Of a DNA stretch of 36,581 bases, positions 32,122 to 36,581 are shown piece after piece. Position numbers and translations under genes: made by a program. This DNA is from Thermoproteota archaeon (GTDB lineage Archaea; Thermoproteota; Bathyarchaeia; Bathyarchaeales; Bathycorpusculaceae): assembly GCA_012513715.1 (NCBI GenBank), contig JAAZBP010000203.1, positions 1 through 36,581 on the forward strand. Reading direction: 5' to 3'. Below the pieces are notes generated by a model. It was not told the DNA's origin. It made no database searches and saw nothing but the letters and a program-made list of their open reading frames with translations. Position 1 is the stretch's first letter, and every line of letters starts with the position of its first letter.

Positions 32122-33264
32122 ATGAAATCAAGATACATTTTAGTGGGTCTTTCGCTCCTTCTGGTTACATGTATTTTTTTAGCAAATTTCTTGTTAACAA
32201 GCGAAAATACCAGACCGAAAACTTTTCCAGACTTTTATGTCGGAGTCGACGCTGCCTACGACGACGTTGACGAAATTAAGAGACTAATTGATGAAATCAG
32301 CAAATACACAAACCTGTTTATTATCGGAAGCACCGGCATAACGTACAATGAGACAAAACTCACTGACCTCTGCCAATACATCTTTGATAAAGAATTATCG
32401 TTTATTGTATTCACAAATGACCATGATTACCCTATTTCGCCGTCTACAGAATGGATTGACCAGGCCAAAGCTGATTGGGGTGAAAGGTTTAGGGGTTTAT
32501 ACGTCTTTGACGAGGTAGGCGGAAAAAATGTGGATTCATATATCTACAGACTTGTAAAAGATGCAGAAAACATTACTGATGCAAGTTCAAAGTATGTAAC
32601 TCACCTAGAATTTATGCTAAGAGAGGTTGCTCCTAACGCGACCAATAGTGAAGAAATTAAATATTATACATCTGATTATGCGCTCTACTGGTTTGATTAT
32701 AAAGCAGGTTATGATGTTGTCTTTGCGGAATTCGCTTATAACTTCAGTAGAAGTTTGAATATTGCATTATGTCGTGGAGCTGCCACAATTCAAGAAAAAG
32801 ATTGGGGCGTAATGATAACTTGGAAATACTCTGAAAGCCCATACATTTCATCTGGAGCCCACCTCTATGAGAATCTAGTCAAGGCATATAACTCAGGAGC
32901 AAAGTATGTTTTAGTTTTTGATAGCAATGAGGACTACACTGATAGTACACTTAAAAAGGAACATTTTGATGCGTTAAAGAGGTTCTGGCAATATGTAGCG
33001 GCTAACTCTGAAAGAAACTTGGAAAGCAGCGATAGGGTAGCTTTTGTTCTTCCAAAAGATTATGGGTATGGTCTTAGAGGACCAACCGATAAAATCTGGG
33101 GGTTATGGGATGCAGATGATTTCGCACTTGAGATATGCACAAGTTTGAATTATTGGATGGAGCAGTACCCAAATAACCTTGACATAATCTATGATGATAA
33201 CCTAGAATTAGATGACACTTACAGCAAATACATTTTCTGGAATAATACAGCTTATTTTCCATAA
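32122..33264 (+). CDS. Exported glycosidase-like TIM-barrel protein
   Basis: 380 residues. N-terminal hydrophobic segment (residues 5-27, signal peptide or anchor; a Cys lies at 17 but without a clear lipobox), then an extracellular domain: FYVGVDAAYDDVDEIKRL, NLFIIGSTGITYN, the acidic LYVFDEVGGKN, and GVMITWKYSESPYISSG with KYVLVFDSNEDYTDS. The repeated strand-helix plan and acidic strand ends resemble glycoside hydrolases. No family or catalytic pair can be named. It sits between mvk and the AcnX operon, although it appears unrelated to isoprenoids. ATG at 32122, no ribosome binding site, possibly leaderless. Confidence 0.7.
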   Translation: MKSRYILVGLSLLLVTCIFLANFLLTSENTRPKTFPDFYVGVDAAYDDVDEIKRLIDEISKYTNLFIIGSTGITYNETKLTDLCQYIFDKELSFIVFTNDHDYPISPSTEWIDQAKADWGERFRGLYVFDEVGGKNVDSYIYRLVKDAENITDASSKYVTHLEFMLREVAPNATNSEEIKYYTSDYALYWFDYKAGYDVVFAEFAYNFSRSLNIALCRGAATIQEKDWGVMITWKYSESPYISSGAHLYENLVKAYNSGAKYVLVFDSNEDYTDSTLKKEHFDALKRFWQYVAANSERNLESSDRVAFVLPKDYGYGLRGPTDKIWGLWDADDFALEICTSLNYWMEQYPNNLDIIYDDNLELDDTYSKYIFWNNTAYFP

Positions 33265-33419
33265 GAAACAAAAATAACAAAAACCGGAAAATTTCAGTTT
33301 AATTAAACAGCTACTAACTATTTAGTAATAAGAATAAGGCAGATTCTATCAAAGGTCAGTGTTGATTTGCAAAAGCTATAAACGTCGACTTGATTACTCT
33401 GAAATTGGGGCGAAAGAAA

Positions 33420-34727
33420 TTGGGTTTAAGAAATTTCATCGAAGAGCTCAAAAATAAAGGGGAATTAACAAGAATCACTAAACCAGTCTCTACTGAGTAT
33501 GAGGCAGCAGGCATCATAAACGCCTTAGGCGAAAAACCAGTCTATTTTGAAAACATTAAGGAATCAAACTATCCTATAGTAGCGGGTCTGGTCTCTTCTA
33601 AAGAGTTAATTTGCCGTTCACTTGGAATAACAAAGGAAGAATTACTACCTAAATTACTCGGCGCCATAGAAAATCCTGTTACTCCTGAAACTGTTAAAAA
33701 AGGAGCATGCCAAGAAGTTGTACAATCCAATGTGAATCTAGAGAAGCTTCCCATAATGCGTTACACCGAAAAAGACGGCGGAAAATACATTGCCTCAGCG
33801 ATTTCAATAATTAAAGATACAGAAATGGGCAGCAACATGTGTTTCCACAGACTTATGCTGAAAGACAAAAATCATTTTGTAGCAAGAATAGTTGAAAATC
33901 GAGGAACAGATACAGCTTTGAAAAAAGCTGGTGGAGAACTCGACATTGCAATTTGTATTGGTGCCTCCACTGCAGTGCTGCTTTCAGCAGCTACATCTTT
34001 ACCCATGGGAGTAGACGAGTTAGGTATGGCAAACGCTTTAGAGGAAACAGAGCTTGTCAAGTGTAAAACTGTAGATTTGGAGGTTCCTGCTGATTGCGAA
34101 TTCGTATTAGAAGGACGGATAACCAAAGAGAAGAACAGTGAGGGGCCATTCCTAGATTTAACTGGAATAGTTGACCGCCAACGACAACAGCCAGTTGTAG
34201 AAATTAAATGTATAACTCATCGCCAAAATCCTATATACCAGACAATTCTAGCAGGCAAAAATGAGCATAAATTCCTCATGGGGATGCCTAAAGAGCCGAC
34301 AATATACAAAGAAGTTAGCAAAGTATGCCAATGTAAAGATGTGTACATTACACCAGGCGGATGCAGTTGGCTTCATGCAGTTATACAAATAAAAAAGCAG
34401 GCAACTGACGATGGGAAAAAAGCTATAACAGCTGCTTTTGAAGGCCATAAATCCCTAAAACATTGTGTAGTAGTAGACGAAGACATAAACATTTACGACC
34501 CACATGACGTAGAATGGGCAATATCCACACGTTTACAAGCAGATAAAGACACAATAATTCTATCTAATCAGCCAGGTTCATCTCTAGATCCTTCAGGCGA
34601 CTTGTCAGAGGGAAAAAAGGCAACTACAGCTAAAGCAGGTTTAGATGCAACTGCACCTTTAGTTACAACTGGGAAAGGTTTCAGCAAAGTTGATTACGTT
34701 AAAGTGGACTTAAACAAGTATAAGTGA
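33420..34727 (+). CDS. UbiD-type decarboxylase, probable anhydromevalonate phosphate decarboxylase
   Basis: About 435 residues in the UbiD family, which uses prenylated FMN. Visible: LRNFIEELKNKGELTRI at the start, KLPIMRYTEKDGGKYI, FHRLMLKD, AISIIKDTE, ARIVENRGTD, SEGPFLDLTGI and the C-terminal ADKDTIILSNQPGSSLDPS. In archaea this enzyme turns trans-anhydromevalonate 5-phosphate into isopentenyl phosphate. TTG 33420 is chosen because the family normally starts close to LRNF; a TTG at 33390 would add ten residues. It overlaps the AcnX large-subunit region and is the first gene of the operon. UbiX, the source of the cofactor, is not in the window. Confidence 0.9.
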   Translation: MGLRNFIEELKNKGELTRITKPVSTEYEAAGIINALGEKPVYFENIKESNYPIVAGLVSSKELICRSLGITKEELLPKLLGAIENPVTPETVKKGACQEVVQSNVNLEKLPIMRYTEKDGGKYIASAISIIKDTEMGSNMCFHRLMLKDKNHFVARIVENRGTDTALKKAGGELDIAICIGASTAVLLSAATSLPMGVDELGMANALEETELVKCKTVDLEVPADCEFVLEGRITKEKNSEGPFLDLTGIVDRQRQQPVVEIKCITHRQNPIYQTILAGKNEHKFLMGMPKEPTIYKEVSKVCQCKDVYITPGGCSWLHAVIQIKKQATDDGKKAITAAFEGHKSLKHCVVVDEDINIYDPHDVEWAISTRLQADKDTIILSNQPGSSLDPSGDLSEGKKATTAKAGLDATAPLVTTGKGFSKVDYVKVDLNKYK

Positions 34728-34732
34728 TAATT

Positions 34733-35932
34733 ATGGAGTTGACTAAGCAAGAAAAGGCTATGCTTGACGGAAAAGAAGGATACGCAGTTAAAAAAAGCAT
34801 GGAAATCCTTGTGGCATTAGGAGATATTTTCGGCGCTGAAAAATTGATTGATGTCGGAAGCGTTCAAGTTGCGGGTGTATCGTACCATAACTTAGGCGAT
34901 GCTGGGTTGGATTTTCTAAATTCACTAGCAGAAGATGGCAGAGTCAAAGTTTTAACTACTTTAAACCCAGCAGGGATGGATTTAGAGAATTGGCAACAAC
35001 TTGGAATAAGTCCAGAGTTTGCTGAAAAACAGAACCTTGTAATCGATGCGTTCACACGTATGGGGATACTAGTCAGTTGTACGTGTACACCATATCTTAT
35101 AGGCAATGTACCGCTTTATGGAGAACATATCGCATGGTCAGAAAGCAGTGCTGTAACATTTGCTAACTCAGTTCTGGGAGCGCGTACCAATCGTGAAGGA
35201 GGCCCCTCAGCTTTGGCAGCTGCATTTGTAGGTAAAACACCATGTTATGGTTTACATTTAGATGAAAATAGAGTACCAGACATTAATGTTCAGGTTAATG
35301 CAGAATTAAGCAGGCTTTCAGATTGGGGTGCATTAGGCTATGCAATCGGAAAAAAAGCAGAAAACAAAATCCCCTATATTTCAGGAATTAAAAAAGCAAC
35401 ACTTGACGAATTGAAAAGTTTTGGCGCTTCATTAGTGACGTATGGTGCTAAACCACTTTTTTACATTAAAGACATTACTCCTGGTGCAGAACTGCGGCAG
35501 CAACCTAAAGAGACAGTTACAATTGAGAAAACTGACCTTGATGATGCTTATAACAAAATCAATGACCAAGTAGATGAGATAGATTTTGTATGTGTAGGTT
35601 GCCCTCACTGTTCAATTAAAGAAGTAGCAGAGATAGCGGACCTTATAAGAGGTAAAAAGGTTGCAACTGGAACAGAACTCTGGGTTGCAACTTCGCGTAC
35701 AACCAAGCAGTTAGCTGATAAACATGGCTATACAGCGATTATTGAGGCTGCAGGTGGAAAGTTTGCATGTGATACATGCATGGCAGTGGCACCTCTAAAG
35801 GGCAGATTTAAAGCCTTAGCTACTACTTCTGCGAAAGGCTGTTTCTATTCAAGGCAGAATTTAATGAAAACCAAAATGGGCAGCATGAAAGAGTGTGTAG
35901 ATGCAGCGGTGACTGGAAAATGGAACAACTAA
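34733..35932 (+). CDS. AcnX large subunit, phosphomevalonate dehydratase large subunit
   Basis: About 399 residues. Fe-S ligand cysteines in SCTCTP (C116, C118), CVGCPHCS (C287, C290, C293) and CDTCMA (C346, C349), of which three bind the [4Fe-4S] cluster. Other landmarks are YHNLGDAGLDF, TTLNPAGMD and RTNREGGPSALAAA. This protein with its small partner dehydrates mevalonate 5-phosphate in the archaeal pathway. ATG 34733 (starting MELTKQEKAMLDG) is preferred over GTG 34724, which overlaps the UbiD stop as GTGA. Ends overlapping the small-subunit gene. Confidence 0.92.
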   Translation: MELTKQEKAMLDGKEGYAVKKSMEILVALGDIFGAEKLIDVGSVQVAGVSYHNLGDAGLDFLNSLAEDGRVKVLTTLNPAGMDLENWQQLGISPEFAEKQNLVIDAFTRMGILVSCTCTPYLIGNVPLYGEHIAWSESSAVTFANSVLGARTNREGGPSALAAAFVGKTPCYGLHLDENRVPDINVQVNAELSRLSDWGALGYAIGKKAENKIPYISGIKKATLDELKSFGASLVTYGAKPLFYIKDITPGAELRQQPKETVTIEKTDLDDAYNKINDQVDEIDFVCVGCPHCSIKEVAEIADLIRGKKVATGTELWVATSRTTKQLADKHGYTAIIEAAGGKFACDTCMAVAPLKGRFKALATTSAKGCFYSRQNLMKTKMGSMKECVDAAVTGKWNN

Positions 35933-36306
35933 AAGGTAGAATAATTTATAGGGGCAAAGCTGAAGGTGAAGCATTAGTCACTTCTATGCCGATTAGTTTC
36001 TACGGAGGAGTAGACCCTAACACTGGAGTAATACTAGAGAAGGGACATGAACTTGAAGGGCAGAGTGTAAAAGATAAAATTCTGGTGTTTCCACAAGGCA
36101 AAGGCTCAACAGTAGGGTCATACACGCTTTATCGAATGAAGAAAAACAATACAGCACCAGCAGCTATGATCAATAAAGAGACCGAAACCATTGTTGCAGT
36201 CGGAGCAATAATAAGTGAAATTCCCTTTGTAGATAAAATAGATTTATCAAAAATCAAAAAAGGCGACACAGTTAAAGTAGAAAACGAGAATGTCACTATA
36301 CTTTAA
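35920..36306 (+). CDS. AcnX small subunit, phosphomevalonate dehydratase small subunit
   Basis: 128 residues: the swivelling aconitase-like domain. It starts MEQLKGRIIYRGKAEGEAL and has the conserved FPQGKGSTVGSYTLYRM loop and NTAPAAMINKETETI. ATG at 35920 has GGTGA 7 bases upstream and overlaps the large subunit stop by 13 bases; an ATG at 35893 would lie deeper in it and give an unlikely Cys-rich start. It completes the phosphomevalonate dehydratase of the archaeal mevalonate route. Confidence 0.92.
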   Translation: MEQLKGRIIYRGKAEGEALVTSMPISFYGGVDPNTGVILEKGHELEGQSVKDKILVFPQGKGSTVGSYTLYRMKKNNTAPAAMINKETETIVAVGAIISEIPFVDKIDLSKIKKGDTVKVENENVTIL

Positions 36307-36475
36307 CATCCAACTTTTTTCATTATTCATAATTCATAATTTCTGGTACTAACTAAGTTCTGCTTTGGCAAACAAAAATTTTGTAGAATTTTTTAATTGA
36401 ATATTTCTTGAATAGGTCTTTTTGTTAGTCAATAAATATAGACAAAGCTTAGTCAAGAAATCTTTACAAGAACTC

Positions 36476-36518
36476 TTTTATAACATAAGTAATCCGAGGA
36501 TACAAAAGGAAAAGGAGG
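36476..36518 (+). promoter_or_regulatory. Promoter and ribosome binding site of the last gene
   Basis: A TATA-like TTTTATAA at 36476-36483 is followed about 30 bases later by the strong ribosome binding site AAAGGAGGTT (36511-36520). The spacing fits archaeal promoters. The 224 bases from 36307 otherwise hold nothing I can name. Confidence 0.45.
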
Positions 36519-36530
36519 TTAAATTGTGTG

Positions 36531-36581
36531 ATGAGAAAATCCGCCTTAACGCTCATACCCATCCTGACTTTACTGATAATA
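36531..36581 (+). CDS. Start of an exported protein, cut by the window edge
   Basis: 17 codons: ATG, two basic residues (RK) and a hydrophobic run (ALTLIPILTLLII), which is a signal peptide or membrane anchor. The ribosome binding site is 11 bases upstream. A TTG at 36524 in another frame has better spacing (5 bases), but its peptide is hydrophilic and less convincing. Product unknown. Confidence 0.5.
   Translation, partial: MRKSALTLIPILTLLII

Noticed and set aside
1-36581. CRISPR array, insertion sequence, prophage or toxin-antitoxin module
   Set aside because: I saw no direct-repeat array, no transposase or integrase, no phage genes, and no adjacent pair with toxin-antitoxin features.

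Overview
The window is archaeal chromosomal DNA. It carries an archaeal 20S proteasome beta subunit, aIF5B, the KH/beta-CASP nuclease FttA (aCPSF1), an S2-enolase-MEMO cluster, archaeal-type isoprenoid genes and an intron-containing tRNA-Ser with an encoded CCA end. The mix (AT-rich, frequent TTG/GTG starts, SepF, DUF4342 and DUF5658-like small proteins, many short Cys-rich proteins) fits a TACK-group archaeon, most likely Bathyarchaeia. That placement is an inference from gene content and remembered family resemblance, not from a tree.

Layout. 1-1479: arsM (cut by the window edge) and arsR on the minus strand, divergent from a 2[4Fe-4S] ferredoxin, with an inverted repeat between them. 1592-4345: two paralogous membrane proteins with a 53-residue Cys-rich protein between them, then an exported, membrane-anchored kelch protein. 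4618-7604: a 48-residue YHS protein, then a minus-strand operon of class V aminotransferase, an unknown protein and DUF1015. 7848-11684: a DUF5658-like membrane protein, SepF, and convergent FttA plus proteasome beta. 11881-13110: a GC-rich structured leader, queT and queC. 13376-17063: glyA, a zinc-ribbon membrane protein, serA and dph6. 17406-20693: a small membrane protein, a Vsr/DUF559-like nuclease, and a lipid operon of UbiA prenyltransferase, a frameshifted polyprenol/dolichol-kinase-type gene and a thymidylate-kinase-like P-loop kinase. 20725-23202: a HemW-like radical SAM protein, a protein with a degenerate metalloprotease motif, and tRNA-Ser(GGA). 23548-26009: aIF5B, a zinc-ribbon DUF4342 protein and a small membrane protein. 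26283-31546: a TIM-barrel isomerase-like protein, then MEMO, S2 and enolase on the minus strand, and mevalonate kinase. 32122-36306: an exported glycosidase-like protein, then a tight operon of UbiD-type decarboxylase and both AcnX subunits. The window ends in the start of another exported protein.

How the genes work together. Mevalonate kinase, the AcnX pair (phosphomevalonate dehydratase) and the UbiD-like enzyme (anhydromevalonate phosphate decarboxylase) cover all but the last kinase of the archaeal modified mevalonate route to isopentenyl phosphate and IPP. UbiA would use the downstream products for membrane lipid. Enolase, SerA, a class V aminotransferase and GlyA outline carbon flow from glycolysis through serine to glycine and one-carbon units; no SerB-type phosphatase is seen here. 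QueT and QueC point to uptake and synthesis of the archaeosine precursor preQ0. SepF points to FtsZ-type division.

The points most worth a second look are the lipid operon with its frameshift and non-canonical P-loop kinase, the leader before queT, two hairpins that would cover the ribosome binding sites of enolase and aIF5B, the unknown protein translationally coupled to the aminotransferase, and a protein whose conserved-looking N-terminus lacks a normal start codon.
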